A stretch of DNA of 25,810 nucleotides from positions 1 to 25,810 of the forward strand of contig JAEWGK010000203.1 of the NCBI GenBank assembly GCA_023388385.1, read 5' to 3'. The notes below the pieces were generated by a model. That model saw only the letters and a program-made list of their open reading frames with translations. It did not search any database and was not told the DNA's origin. Position 1 is the first letter of the stretch, and each line of letters starts with the position of its first letter. The translations under genes and the position numbers were made by a program. Source of the stretch: Actinomycetes bacterium (GTDB lineage: Bacteria; Actinomycetota; Actinomycetes; Mycobacteriales; Mycobacteriaceae). Positions 15,519 through 25,674 of this stretch are shown here, piece after piece.

Positions 15519-17201
15519 TCAGCGCACGCGGAATACCCGGGTACGCGCGCCGATGGCCGCCAGGATGGCCATGCAGGCGACGAACGCGACGGCGGCGCCG
15601 ACGTAGATCTGAAGCACCGTCAGCGGCGGCAGGCCGAGCCCGCGGGGCAGCACGAAGAAGCTGAACAGCGCCGAATACACGACGACGGCGACGCGGAACG
15701 CGCCCCGGTTCGCCCACGCCGACAGGGGCACGATGGCCCACAGCAGGTACCACGGGTGGACGACGGGGAAGACGATCACCATGACGAACATTGCCAGGCC
15801 GTAGCCGCCGAGTGGGTGGATGCGGCCGCGGAACGTCGCCCACAGCATGCGCAGCATCCAGGCACCGGCCAGCGCCAGGCCCAGGGCATGGGTGAGCTCG
15901 ATCGCCTGGTCCGAGACGTCGCCGATGCCCAGGAGCATGCCGAAGAGGCCGGAGAGTATGCCGATGAGCGTCGTCAGGCTCATCCAGCTGCGCACCGACG
16001 CGGCCCCGCCTTGCGACGTGATCCAGCCGAGACCGAGGCCCGAGCCCAGTGAAAAGGCGATGACGACGATCGCGGCGATCACGGCGATAACGGCGGCGGC
16101 GCGGACGACGGAGAGGACCGACGGCCCCCACCGGCGCGCCAGCGCCATGCCGGCGAAGCCCAGGCCCACGAAGCCGGTGACCTTGACCATGCCCGCCATC
16201 GCGATGAGCGCGCAGCCCGCGGCGAAGATCGCCCAGCCGCGCGGCGTCAAAGCGGGGGATCCTGCCTGCACCGGGGCGTCGGCGCCATGGGGTCCGGCCG
16301 GCCCGTGGAGCGCGAGCAGGCACGTCTCCAGACCCGCGAGCAGGAACGCCACCAGGATGGATTCATTGTGGATGCCACCGACCAGGTGCAGCAGCGTCAG
16401 CGGGTTGAGCACGCCGAGCCACAGCGCGTATTGCGGGGAGACGCCGCAGCGTTGGGCGAGCTTCACCAGCGACCACGCCGCGACGAACAGGGCGGCGACC
16501 GACACGATGCGATGCAGCAGCACCGACACCATGATGTGGTCGCCCGTGATCGCCGAGATGGCCCACGCCACCACCAGCGCCGTCGGTCCGTAGGGGCTGG
16601 GCGAGTGCGACCAGATGACCGGTACGGAGCGCGCCAGCGGATCCCGTGCGCCGAGGAGATCGACCGGGCCGGCCGTGTACGGGTCCATGCCGCGGTCCGC
16701 GATGGCGCCCTGCGCCAGGTACGAGTAGATGTCCTGCGTGAACAGCGGCGCCGTGAACATCAGCGGCAGCACCCAGCCCACGAACGTGCGGGCCAGCATG
16801 CCCGTGTCGACCGCGGTGACGCGCGAGCGCTCTCCCGCATGGACGAACGCGCCGACGCCGAGCCAGGCGAGCACGAGCATGCCCATGCCGACAAGAGTGA
16901 CGATGGTCGTCGACTGCAGCATCCGGCCCAGGATCCCGCCGACCGGCGTGCCCCAGAGCTCGTTGCCCACGACGGGCGTCGCCCCGGAGCCGACGCCGCC
17001 GACCATGATCAGGATCGCGCCGAGCGTGCCGAGCCACCGCAGCGCCGTGAACCGCCGCAGCTCGCGGTGGTCGACGCGGTAGGCGAGCGGCACCCGGGTG
17101 TCCTGGTGCAGTGTCGCCGAACGCGATCCCGCGAGGCCCGCGCTTGGCAGCGCGTCACGGAGCCAGTGCGGGCTGAAGGTCCCGCGGATCGATTCGGTCA
17201 C
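15519..17201 (-). CDS. mptB: alpha-1,6-mannosyltransferase MptB (GT-C family)
   Basis: This polyprenyl-phosphomannose-dependent membrane glycosyltransferase starts the alpha-1,6-mannan backbone of lipomannan/lipoarabinomannan in Corynebacterineae. The protein has 560 residues with many hydrophobic segments (more than ten by eye) over the GT-C fold. An extracytoplasmic loop carries FTQDIYSYLAQG with the acidic QD pair (156-157), followed by GMDPY (171-175) and then WSHSPSPYGP. LHLVGGIHNESI is also typical of MptA/MptB. The GTG at 17201 is preceded by TAGGCT at 6-nt spacing and no ribosome site, suggesting a leaderless mRNA. Its place beside sufR and the ABC exporter matches the mptB locus of C. 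glutamicum. MptA is the main alternative, but the context favours MptB. Confidence 0.87.
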   Translation of the reverse strand: MTESIRGTFSPHWLRDALPSAGLAGSRSATLHQDTRVPLAYRVDHRELRRFTALRWLGTLGAILIMVGGVGSGATPVVGNELWGTPVGGILGRMLQSTTIVTLVGMGMLVLAWLGVGAFVHAGERSRVTAVDTGMLARTFVGWVLPLMFTAPLFTQDIYSYLAQGAIADRGMDPYTAGPVDLLGARDPLARSVPVIWSHSPSPYGPTALVVAWAISAITGDHIMVSVLLHRIVSVAALFVAAWSLVKLAQRCGVSPQYALWLGVLNPLTLLHLVGGIHNESILVAFLLAGLETCLLALHGPAGPHGADAPVQAGSPALTPRGWAIFAAGCALIAMAGMVKVTGFVGLGFAGMALARRWGPSVLSVVRAAAVIAVIAAIVVIAFSLGSGLGLGWITSQGGAASVRSWMSLTTLIGILSGLFGMLLGIGDVSDQAIELTHALGLALAGAWMLRMLWATFRGRIHPLGGYGLAMFVMVIVFPVVHPWYLLWAIVPLSAWANRGAFRVAVVVYSALFSFFVLPRGLGLPPLTVLQIYVGAAVAFVACMAILAAIGARTRVFRVR

Positions 17202-17207
17202 GCGCCC

Positions 17208-17213
17208 AGCCTA
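17208..17213 (-). promoter_or_regulatory. predicted -10 element of mptB (leaderless start)
   Basis: TAGGCT reads 17213 to 17208 on the minus strand, leaving 6 nt to the mptB GTG. No Shine-Dalgarno is present in those 6 nt. Confidence 0.48.
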
Positions 17214-17312
17214 GCGGGACACCCGACGCACCCCGGGCAGGCGTGCCGCGACGTCCGGCCACGCGCCGATCGGTGCCAATCGGGCACGCGACCCGCCCGG
17301 ATCGGGGCCATC

Positions 17313-17348
17313 TGGACATGCGAGCCGATATACGCAACACTTGTGTTG
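17313..17348 (+). promoter_or_regulatory. suf operon promoter with SufR operator CAAC-N6-GTTG
   Basis: The palindrome CAACACTTGTGTTG (17335-17348) has perfect 6-bp arms around TT and fits the CAAC-N6-GTTG box described for SufR repressors of cyanobacteria and Streptomyces. It lies 94 nt before the sufR ATG. A -35-like TGGACA (17313-17318) and, 17 nt later, a weak -10-like AACACT (17336-17341) would put the -10 inside the operator, allowing autorepression. The operator is well supported by sequence; the promoter elements are weaker. Confidence 0.68.
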
Positions 17349-17442
17349 TCTAAAACCGGGGTGGCCGGTCGCGCCACCGTGCCCCCGCCCCGGCGACGGA
17401 CGACGGACACGACGGACGCGACGCGAGGAGGTGACCGGGACC

Positions 17443-18177
17443 ATGACTGGACGGACCAAGGGGGCCGATGGCGACACCCGTCGGCGCATCCTCCTGGCGT
17501 TGCTGGAGGCGAACCCCGCCAGCGCGTCAGAGATCGCCGCGGACCTCGGCCTCTCCGCCGCCGCCGTGCGACGCCACCTCGACATCCTCCTGGACGAGGG
17601 CCTCGCGGAGGAGGCGCCGGCGCACGGCCGCCGTGCACGGGGGCGGGGACGCCCCGCCCGCAGCTACCGGCTCACCGACGCGGGGCGGTCCCGCTTCGGC
17701 CACGGCTACGACGACCTGGCGGCGGAGGCCCTCGAGGCCCTCCGCGACGCCGGGGGCGAGGCCGCGGTCGAGGCGTTCGCCCGGCGCCGCGCCGCCCGCA
17801 TCCTCGACGGCGTGGGGGCCGTCGGGGACGACGCCGATCTCGGCGAGGTGCTGGCCGAGGTCGTGGAGGCGTTCCGCCGCCACGGCTACGCCGCCACCAT
17901 CAACGAGACCGCCGGCAACGTCCAGATCTGCCACCACCACTGCCCGATCAGCCACGTGGCGGAGGACTTCCCTGAATTGTGCGTCGCGGAGCACGCCGCG
18001 GTCGGCACCCTGCTGGGCCAGCACACCCAGCGGCTCGCTACCATCGCCGACGGCAACGGCGTGTGCACGACGAACATCCCCCTCACGCCCATCCGCCGCC
18101 CGGCGGACCCCACCCACGCCGCCGGCGGCGGCATCACCAGCCCGACCACGGCACCACAAGAAAGGAGCGGACAATGA
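17443..18177 (+). CDS. sufR: SufR, Fe-S cluster-responsive transcriptional repressor of the suf operon
   Basis: SufR is a winged-helix repressor that carries a Fe-S cluster and represses suf genes when clusters are sufficient. The product is 244 residues from the ATG at 17443. An N-terminal helix-turn-helix (about 14-60, [22 protein letters not shown]) is followed by an Arg/Gly-rich wing ([17 protein letters not shown]). The C-terminal half has the cysteines of [19 protein letters not shown] (C163, C167, C180) and C208 in GVCTTNIP, candidate cluster ligands. AGGAGGTGA at 17426-17434 gives an 8-nt spacing to the ATG and decides the start over the GTG at 17431. Its stop overlaps the sufB start as ATGA, so it is the first gene of the operon. 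Confidence 0.94.
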   Translation: MTGRTKGADGDTRRRILLALLEANPASASEIAADLGLSAAAVRRHLDILLDEGLAEEAPAHGRRARGRGRPARSYRLTDAGRSRFGHGYDDLAAEALEALRDAGGEAAVEAFARRRAARILDGVGAVGDDADLGEVLAEVVEAFRRHGYAATINETAGNVQICHHHCPISHVAEDFPELCVAEHAAVGTLLGQHTQRLATIADGNGVCTTNIPLTPIRRPADPTHAAGGGITSPTTAPQERSGQ

Positions 18178-19622
18178 CCCTCGCCCAGGACAATTCCGCG
18201 CAGGTGCAGAAGCCGCAGACCGATGAGGAGATCATCGAGTCCATCGGCGCCTACCAGTACGGTTGGCACGACTCCGATGTCGCGGGAGCATCCGCGCGGC
18301 GCGGACTCTCGGAGGCCGTTGTGCGCGACATCTCCGCGAAGAAGAACGAGCCCGAGTGGATGCTCGAGAACCGCCTCAAGGCGCTCGGCATCTTCGACAA
18401 GAAGCCCCTGCCGACGTGGGGCGCCGACCTCTCCGGCATCGAGTTCGACAACATCAAGTACTTCGTCCGTTCCACCGAGGAGCAGGCCCAAACCTGGGAC
18501 GACCTGCCCGAGGACATCAAGGAGACCTACGACCGCCTGGGCATCCCCGAGGCGGAGAAGCAGCGCCTCGTCGCCGGCGTCGCCGCGCAGTACGAGTCCG
18601 AGGTCGTCTACCACCAGATCCGCGAGGACCTGGAGAAGCAGGGCGTTATCTTCCTGGACACGGACACGGCGCTCAAGGAGCACCCGGATCTGTTCCGCGA
18701 GTACTTCGGCACGGTCATCCCGGCCGGTGACAACAAGTTCTCCGCGCTGAACACCGCCGTCTGGTCGGGTGGCTCGTTCATCTACGTGCCCAAGGGCGTC
18801 CACGTGGACATCCCGCTGCAGGCCTACTTCCGCATCAACACGGAAAACATGGGCCAGTTCGAGCGCACGCTCATCATCGTCGATGAGGACGCCTACGTGC
18901 ACTACGTCGAGGGCTGCACGGCGCCTATCTACAAGTCGGACTCCCTGCACTCCGCCGTCGTCGAGATCATCGTCAAGAAGGGCGGCCGCTGCCGCTACAC
19001 GACCATCCAGAACTGGTCGAACAACGTCTACAACCTGGTCACCAAGCGCACCAAGTGCGAGGAGGGCGCGACCATGGAGTGGATCGACGGCAACATCGGC
19101 TCCAAGGTCACCATGAAGTACCCGGCCGTCTGGATGACGGGCCCGCACGCCCGCGGCGAGGTTCTCTCCGTCGCGTTCGCCGGCGAGGACCAGTTCCAGG
19201 ACACCGGCGCGAAGATGGTCCACATGGCGCCGCACACGTCGTCGAACATCGTGTCCAAGTCCGTCGCCCGCAACGGCGGCCGCGCCGCCTACCGTGGCCT
19301 CGTCCAGATCAACAAGGGAGCCAAGCACTCCACCTCGTCCGTCGAGTGCGACGCCCTGCTCGTCGACACGATCTCCCGCTCGGACACGTACCCGTACGTG
19401 GACGTCCGCGAGGACGACGTGACGCTGGGCCACGAGGCGACCGTGTCGAAGGTCTCCGACGACCAGCTGTTCTACCTCATGTCCCGCGGCATCGAGGAGG
19501 ACGAGGCCATGGCGATGGTCGTCCGCGGCTTCGTCGAGCCCATCGCCAAGGAGCTCCCGATGGAGTACGCGCTGGAGCTCAATCGCCTCATCGAACTGCA
19601 GATGGAAGGGTCGGTCGGTTAA
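18174..19622 (+). CDS. sufB: Fe-S cluster assembly scaffold protein SufB
   Basis: SufB is the main scaffold subunit of the SufBCD complex on which Fe-S clusters are built in the cytoplasm. The product is 482 residues from the ATG at 18174. Characteristic stretches include [69 protein letters not shown], and [20 protein letters not shown] with the conserved Cys at 392 that is implicated in sulfur transfer to the nascent cluster. No intein is present, unlike in many mycobacterial SufB genes. AAAGGAG (18161-18167) is the ribosome site, and the ATG overlaps the sufR stop by 3 nt, indicating coupled translation. Confidence 0.97.
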   Translation: MTLAQDNSAQVQKPQTDEEIIESIGAYQYGWHDSDVAGASARRGLSEAVVRDISAKKNEPEWMLENRLKALGIFDKKPLPTWGADLSGIEFDNIKYFVRSTEEQAQTWDDLPEDIKETYDRLGIPEAEKQRLVAGVAAQYESEVVYHQIREDLEKQGVIFLDTDTALKEHPDLFREYFGTVIPAGDNKFSALNTAVWSGGSFIYVPKGVHVDIPLQAYFRINTENMGQFERTLIIVDEDAYVHYVEGCTAPIYKSDSLHSAVVEIIVKKGGRCRYTTIQNWSNNVYNLVTKRTKCEEGATMEWIDGNIGSKVTMKYPAVWMTGPHARGEVLSVAFAGEDQFQDTGAKMVHMAPHTSSNIVSKSVARNGGRAAYRGLVQINKGAKHSTSSVECDALLVDTISRSDTYPYVDVREDDVTLGHEATVSKVSDDQLFYLMSRGIEEDEAMAMVVRGFVEPIAKELPMEYALELNRLIELQMEGSVG

Positions 19623-19626
19623 CCCC

Positions 19627-20826
19627 ATGACCACTGTCAACGACAACCAGACGGCCGCGGCCACGAGCCAGGCGGCGCACCGGGGACGCGTCCTCGCGAA
19701 CAAGGGCGACGTGTTCTCCTCCTTCGACGTGAACGACTTCGCGGTGCCGAAGGGCCGCGACGAGGAATGGCGGTTCGTGCCGCTGCGCCGCCTCCGCGGC
19801 CTGCACGACGGCACCGCGGGCGACCCGGTTAACGCCGAGGTGACCGTCGAGGGCGCCGAGGGCATCGAGGTCACCCGCGTCAGCCGGGGCGACGACGCCC
19901 TGGGCCGCGCCGGCGCGCCCACCGACCGCGTCGCGGCGCAGGCGTTCAGTTCCTTCGACGAGGCCGTCGTCGTCACGGTCCCCGAGGGACACGTCTCCTC
20001 CGAGCCGATCACCGTCACCGTCGACGGCCCGGGCGAGGGCGCCGTCGCATACGGCCACCTGGTCATCGACGTCCGCGACAACGCCGAGGCCGTCGTCGTG
20101 GTCGACTACCGCGGCTCCGGCACCTACGCCGACAACGTCGAGTTCCTGGTGGGCGACTCCGCCCGCCTGGCCACCGTCGTCATGGCGAACTGGGCGTCCG
20201 ACGCGGTGCACCTGTCCGCGCACCACGCGCGCATGGGCCGCGACGCCACGCTGCGCCACACCGTCGCCACGTTCGGCGGCGACGTCGTCCGCGTCATCCC
20301 CCGTCTGCGCTTCACCGCCCCCGGCGGCGACGCGGAGCTGCTGGGCGTCTATTTCGCCGACGACGGCCAGTTCTTCGAGCAGCGCCTGCTGGTCGACCAC
20401 GCCGTCCCGAACTGCCGCTCCAACGTCATGTACAAGGGCGCCCTCCAGGGCGACCCGGACTCCGGCAAACCGGACGCCCGCACCGCGTGGGTCGGCGATG
20501 TGCTGATCCGCGCTGAAGCGGAGGGCACCGACACCTACGAGCTCAACCGCAACCTGGTGCTCACGCAGGGTGCCCGCGCGGACGCCGTCCCGAACCTCGA
20601 GATCGAGACCGGGCAGATCGCCGGCGCCGGCCACGCGGCCACCGTCGGCCGATTCGACGACGATCAGCTGTTCTACCTCCAGGCCCGCGGCATCCCCGAG
20701 GACGTCGCCCGCCGCCTGGTCGTCCGCGGCTTCTTCGGCGAGGTCATCAACCGCATCCCGGTCGAGTCCGCCCGGGAGCGCCTGGCCGGCCTCGTCGACG
20801 CCGAACTGGACACCGTCTCCCTCTAG
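19627..20826 (+). CDS. sufD: Fe-S cluster assembly protein SufD
   Basis: SufD pairs with SufB and SufC in the scaffold complex and is needed for iron acquisition into the cluster. The protein has 399 residues. Typical features are the N-terminal PKGRDEEWRFVPLRRL, the beta-helix core, ARTAWVGDVLIRAEAEGTDTYELNRNLVL, and the C-terminal GHAATVGRFDDDQLFYLQARGI with the conserved His at 336. The ATG at 19627 is 4 nt after the sufB stop, with GGAAGGG a short distance upstream. A 117-nt gap holding a hairpin follows before sufC, longer than the other junctions in the operon. Confidence 0.96.
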   Translation: MTTVNDNQTAAATSQAAHRGRVLANKGDVFSSFDVNDFAVPKGRDEEWRFVPLRRLRGLHDGTAGDPVNAEVTVEGAEGIEVTRVSRGDDALGRAGAPTDRVAAQAFSSFDEAVVVTVPEGHVSSEPITVTVDGPGEGAVAYGHLVIDVRDNAEAVVVVDYRGSGTYADNVEFLVGDSARLATVVMANWASDAVHLSAHHARMGRDATLRHTVATFGGDVVRVIPRLRFTAPGGDAELLGVYFADDGQFFEQRLLVDHAVPNCRSNVMYKGALQGDPDSGKPDARTAWVGDVLIRAEAEGTDTYELNRNLVLTQGARADAVPNLEIETGQIAGAGHAATVGRFDDDQLFYLQARGIPEDVARRLVVRGFFGEVINRIPVESARERLAGLVDAELDTVSL

Positions 20827-20878
20827 CACCCGAATCCCGGCCGGGTCGCGCACGACGGGCGCCGCGGCAGGCACGCGG

Positions 20879-20895
20879 CCGGCGCGAGGCGCCGG
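20879..20895 (+). other. intercistronic hairpin between sufD and sufC
   Basis: CCGGCGC (20879-20885) pairs perfectly with GCGCCGG (20889-20895) around a GAG triloop, in the 117-nt sufD-sufC gap and about 32 nt before the sufC ribosome site. No U-tract follows. It may be an attenuator, a processing site or a stability element. Confidence 0.45.
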
Positions 20896-20943
20896 AACGA
20901 CCCCGGCCACCACGAACAGACATCACGAAGGACGGCCACCCAC

Positions 20944-22929
<1,986 letters not shown>

Positions 22930-22974
22930 CGCGTTGACCGGGACAAGGACACGCCGAGACATGAGGAAGCACCC

Positions 22975-23436
22975 ATGAAACTCGAGTCGATGTACCAGGA
23001 AGTCATCCTGGACCACTACAAGCACCCGCAGCACAGTGGGCTGCGCGACCCGCACGATTGCGAGGTCCACCACGTCAACCCCTCCTGCGGCGACGAGCTG
23101 ACGCTGCGCGTGCTGCTGTCGGAGGACGGGAAGACGGTCGAGGACGTCAGCTACGACGCCGTCGGCTGCTCCATCTCGCAGGCGTCGACGTCGGTCATGG
23201 CCGAAGAGATCGTCGGCCGCCCGCTGGGGGAGGCGATGGAGAAGCTCGCCGAGTTCGAGCGGATGATCACCTCCCGCGGCACGGTCGAGGGCGATGAGGA
23301 CCTCATCGGCGACGGCATCGCCTTCCAGGGCGTGTCCAAGTACCCCGCCCGCGTCAAGTGCGCGCTGCTGGGCTGGAAGGCGTTCCAGGCGGCGGCCGCC
23401 GAGGCGCTGGAACAGAAGACCGGCGCGGGCGAATAG
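22975..23436 (+). CDS. sufU: SufU, zinc-dependent sulfur acceptor for SufS
   Basis: SufU receives persulfide sulfur from SufS and replaces SufE in Gram-positive bacteria. The product has 153 residues, the usual size. Zinc-site residues are visible: C38 and D40 in NPSCGDEL, C65 in AVGCSISQAS and C129 in RVKCALLGW. The 18-20-residue insertion between the second and third cysteines that marks SufU rather than IscU is represented by EFERMITSRGTVEGDEDLIG. GAGGAA at 22963-22968 is the ribosome site before the ATG at 22975. It follows sufS by 45 nt. It is a SufU-type protein, not an IscU scaffold. Confidence 0.94.
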   Translation: MKLESMYQEVILDHYKHPQHSGLRDPHDCEVHHVNPSCGDELTLRVLLSEDGKTVEDVSYDAVGCSISQASTSVMAEEIVGRPLGEAMEKLAEFERMITSRGTVEGDEDLIGDGIAFQGVSKYPARVKCALLGWKAFQAAAAEALEQKTGAGE

Positions 23437-23497
23437 ACCGCCACCCCCGACGGAACGGACGGACGGCCCCGCCGGCACCCACGACCGACGCGAACGA

Positions 23498-23512
23498 GCG
23501 CCCACCGGGCGC
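23498..23512 (+). other. hairpin just upstream of the sufT ribosome site
   Basis: GCGCCC (23498-23503) pairs with GGGCGC (23507-23512) around an ACC triloop, ending 2 nt before AAAGGA of sufT. It may affect sufT translation or mRNA stability; it resembles the triloop hairpin before sufC. Confidence 0.4.
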
Positions 23513-23525
23513 GGAAAGGAACGAG

Positions 23526-23990
23526 ATGGCCGACGACGCCACCGGCGCGCAGCTCTCCGACGACGAGGCCCGCGCCGCCGAGGCCGCCCAGGAGCAGGCG
23601 GCCCAGTACAACCCCGGCTTGGAGGCCGGCGGTCCGCTCACCGTGCCGCCGCGCCCGGAGCAGACCCCCGAGGACGACCAGCTGGCCCTGAAAATCGAGG
23701 ACGCGATGTTCGACGTCGTCGATCCGGAGATCGGCATCAACGTCGTCGACCTCGGCCTGGTCTACGACATCTGGGTCGAGGACGGCTCCACCGCCGTCAT
23801 CCACATGACGCTGACGACGCCGGCGTGCCCCCTGACGGACATGCTCACCGCCCAGACCGAGTCCCTGGTCATGGACGTCGACGGCGTCGAGGACTTCCGC
23901 ATCAACTGGGTATGGTCCCCGCCGTGGGGCCCGCAGATGATCACCGAGGACGGCCGCGACCAGATGCGCGCCCTCGGCTTCTCGGTCTAG
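23526..23990 (+). CDS. sufT: SufT-like Fe-S maturation protein (DUF59/MIP18 family)
   Basis: This small DUF59-family protein is commonly encoded at the end of actinobacterial suf operons and linked to Fe-S protein maturation. The product has 154 residues: a charged, Ala/Glu-rich N-terminal tail of about 50 residues, then the domain with DVVDPEIGINVVDLGLVYDI (63-82), TTPACPLTDML with the conserved Cys 101, and a C-terminal WVWSPPWGPQMITEDGRDQM. AAAGGA (23515-23520) lies 5 nt before the ATG at 23526 and sets the start; the open frame upstream overlaps sufU in another phase. It follows sufU by 89 nt and is the last gene of the operon. The exact biochemical role is not settled for this family. 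Confidence 0.88.
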   Translation: MADDATGAQLSDDEARAAEAAQEQAAQYNPGLEAGGPLTVPPRPEQTPEDDQLALKIEDAMFDVVDPEIGINVVDLGLVYDIWVEDGSTAVIHMTLTTPACPLTDMLTAQTESLVMDVDGVEDFRINWVWSPPWGPQMITEDGRDQMRALGFSV

Positions 23991-24015
23991 TCCGCGCCCG
24001 TACCGCCGGCCCGGT

Positions 24016-24090
24016 TCACGCGAAGCGTGACGACGACGCCCCTCCCGACGGCCATCCGGCCGGGGAGGGGCGTCGTCACGCGAACGCGTG
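24016..24090. terminator. strong bidirectional terminator between sufT and the permease gene
   Basis: A perfect 15-bp stem, GACGACGCCCCTCCC (24032-24046) with GGGAGGGGCGTCGTC (24063-24077), continues after a 2-nt bulge into a 5-bp stem (CGGCC 24049-24053, GGCCG 24058-24062) with an atcc loop. Small hairpins flank it on both sides: TCACGC-gaa-GCGTGA (24016-24030) and CACGCG-aa-CGCGTG (24077-24090). Placed between convergent genes, it can stop transcription from both sides. There is no U-tract. Confidence 0.85.
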
Positions 24091-24101
24091 GACGGCGGCG
24101 T

Positions 24102-25586
24102 TCACCGCACCATGCCCACGGACTCCGAGGTGGTGTCGTGGCGGCCGAGGTCGGCCGTCGCCAGGTCGACCCTCGGTGCGCCCGTGACCAGCCGGTGACC
24201 CAGCCACAGTGCCAGGAACACCGGGATGCCTGCGTAGGGCGCCAGGAGGGCGAAGATGTCCTCGCCCGTCGTCGCAGGCTCGTAGGCCTGACCCAGCACG
24301 ACGAGGAAGCACAACACCAGCGCGACCAGGGCGCCGAGCGGGAAGAACGGGGCCCGGTAGGGCAGCTCCGACAGGTCGTGGCCCTGGGCCTTCAACGCCA
24401 ACCGGAAGCGGAAGTGGCTCCACGAGATGCCCATCCAGGTAATGAATCCGGCGAGCGCGGACAGCGTAAGCAGGAACGTGTACGCCGCGCCGTCGCCGAC
24501 GATTGACGTGATGAAGCCCGCCATGCCGATGAGAGTCGTGGCGACGAGGGCGCGCATCGGCACGTGGTGCTTGTTCAGCTTCGCGAAGAACCTCGGCGCC
24601 TGACCCTGGCGCGACAGCGCGAACAGCATGCGCGTCGACGCGAACAGGCCCGAGTTGCCGGCGGAGAGGACCGACGTGAGGATGACGGCGTTCATGAGAC
24701 CCGCCGCGACGGCGATGCCCGCCCGGTCGAAGACCAGCGTGAACGGGGACACCGCGATGTTGTCCTCGGCGGAGTTCAGCAGGTTCGGATCCGTGTAGGG
24801 GATGAGGAAGCCGATGACCGCGATCGCGCCGATGTAGAACAGCATGATGCGCCAGAAGATCGTGTGGATGGCGCGCGGGATCGTGCGCTCCGGGTGCTCC
24901 GCCTCGCCCGCCGCGACGCCGACGAGCTCCGTGCCCTGGAACGAATACCCGGCCGCGATGAACACCGCCAGGATCCCCAGCCCGCCGTCGACGAACGGGG
25001 CGTCGCCCGTCGTCCAGTTCTCGAAGCCGGGGGAGTCGCCGCCCATGATGCCCGCGATCATGGCGACGCCGATGACCAGGAACACGACGACCGTGATGAC
25101 CTTGATGGCCGCGAACCAGAACTCGCCCTCGCCGAACGCGCGCGCCGACAGGGCATTGATGCCGAACAGGAGGGCCAGGAACAGCGCCGACCAGACCCAC
25201 GACGGGACGTCCGGCAGCCAGTACTTCATCACCAGCGCCGCCGCGACGAGCTCCGCCGCCACGGTGATGGCCCAGTTGAACCAGTAGTTCCAGCCCATCG
25301 CGAAGCCGAACGACGGCGACACGAACCGCGTGCCGTACTCCTGGAACGAACCGGCGACCGGCAGGTACGCCGCCATCTCACCCAACGACTGCATGACCAG
25401 GTAGACCATGATGCCGATGAGCGCGTAGGCCAGAAGGGCGCCGCCCGGGCCGGCGTCCGAGATCGTCGCGCCCGAGGCGACGAACAGGCCAGTGCCGATC
25501 GAGCCGCCGATGGCGATCATGTTGAGGTGCCGCGCCTTCAGGCTGCGGCGGAGCTGCCCCTGGACTGGGGCCTCCGGATGGGTCAC
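24102..25586 (-). CDS. lysP: amino acid permease, LysP-like (APC superfamily)
   Basis: This is a 12-segment inner-membrane proton symporter of the amino acid transporter family. The product is 494 residues from the GTG at 25586. Residues 13 onward, LRRSLKARHLNMIAIGGSIG then TGLFVASGATI, plus AGPGGALLAYALIGIMVYLV, QSLGEMAAYLPVAGSF, GFAMGWNYWFNWAITVAAEL and GINALSARAFGEGEFWFAAIKV, are very like lysine-specific permease LysP. Related arginine, aromatic and GABA permeases share much of this, so the substrate (lysine) is an inference. AAGGAG (25598-25593) lies 6 nt before the GTG. It converges on the suf operon and is transcribed from an AT-richer promoter at the right edge. Confidence 0.88.
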   Translation of the reverse strand: MTHPEAPVQGQLRRSLKARHLNMIAIGGSIGTGLFVASGATISDAGPGGALLAYALIGIMVYLVMQSLGEMAAYLPVAGSFQEYGTRFVSPSFGFAMGWNYWFNWAITVAAELVAAALVMKYWLPDVPSWVWSALFLALLFGINALSARAFGEGEFWFAAIKVITVVVFLVIGVAMIAGIMGGDSPGFENWTTGDAPFVDGGLGILAVFIAAGYSFQGTELVGVAAGEAEHPERTIPRAIHTIFWRIMLFYIGAIAVIGFLIPYTDPNLLNSAEDNIAVSPFTLVFDRAGIAVAAGLMNAVILTSVLSAGNSGLFASTRMLFALSRQGQAPRFFAKLNKHHVPMRALVATTLIGMAGFITSIVGDGAAYTFLLTLSALAGFITWMGISWSHFRFRLALKAQGHDLSELPYRAPFFPLGALVALVLCFLVVLGQAYEPATTGEDIFALLAPYAGIPVFLALWLGHRLVTGAPRVDLATADLGRHDTTSESVGMVR

Positions 25587-25644
25587 GGTGGTCTCCTTGG
25601 TGGGTGCGGGCCGCGCAGCCGGGCGGCGCGGTCAATCGGGGTGG

Positions 25645-25674
25645 ATTTTATTCTGCGGATGTTTGTTTTCCGCA
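25645..25674 (-). promoter_or_regulatory. permease promoter: -10 TAAAAT and inverted repeat TGCGGA-N9-TCCGCA
   Basis: On the minus strand TAAAAT (25650 to 25645) is a near-consensus -10 about 59 nt before the GTG start. Just upstream is the inverted repeat TGCGGA (25654-25659) with TCCGCA (25669-25674), covering the -35 to -10 spacer and part of the -35. This is the only clearly AT-rich stretch in the window. The layout suggests a repressor or regulator site. Confidence 0.52.

Noticed and set aside
17329..17334. TATACG as the sufR -10 element
   Set aside because: It lacks the final T and has no -35 at proper spacing; AACACT at 17336 with TGGACA at 17 nt spacing was kept as a weak alternative.
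18174..19622. Intein in SufB
   Set aside because: Checked because mycobacterial SufB often has one; the 482-residue product is continuous with no insertion.
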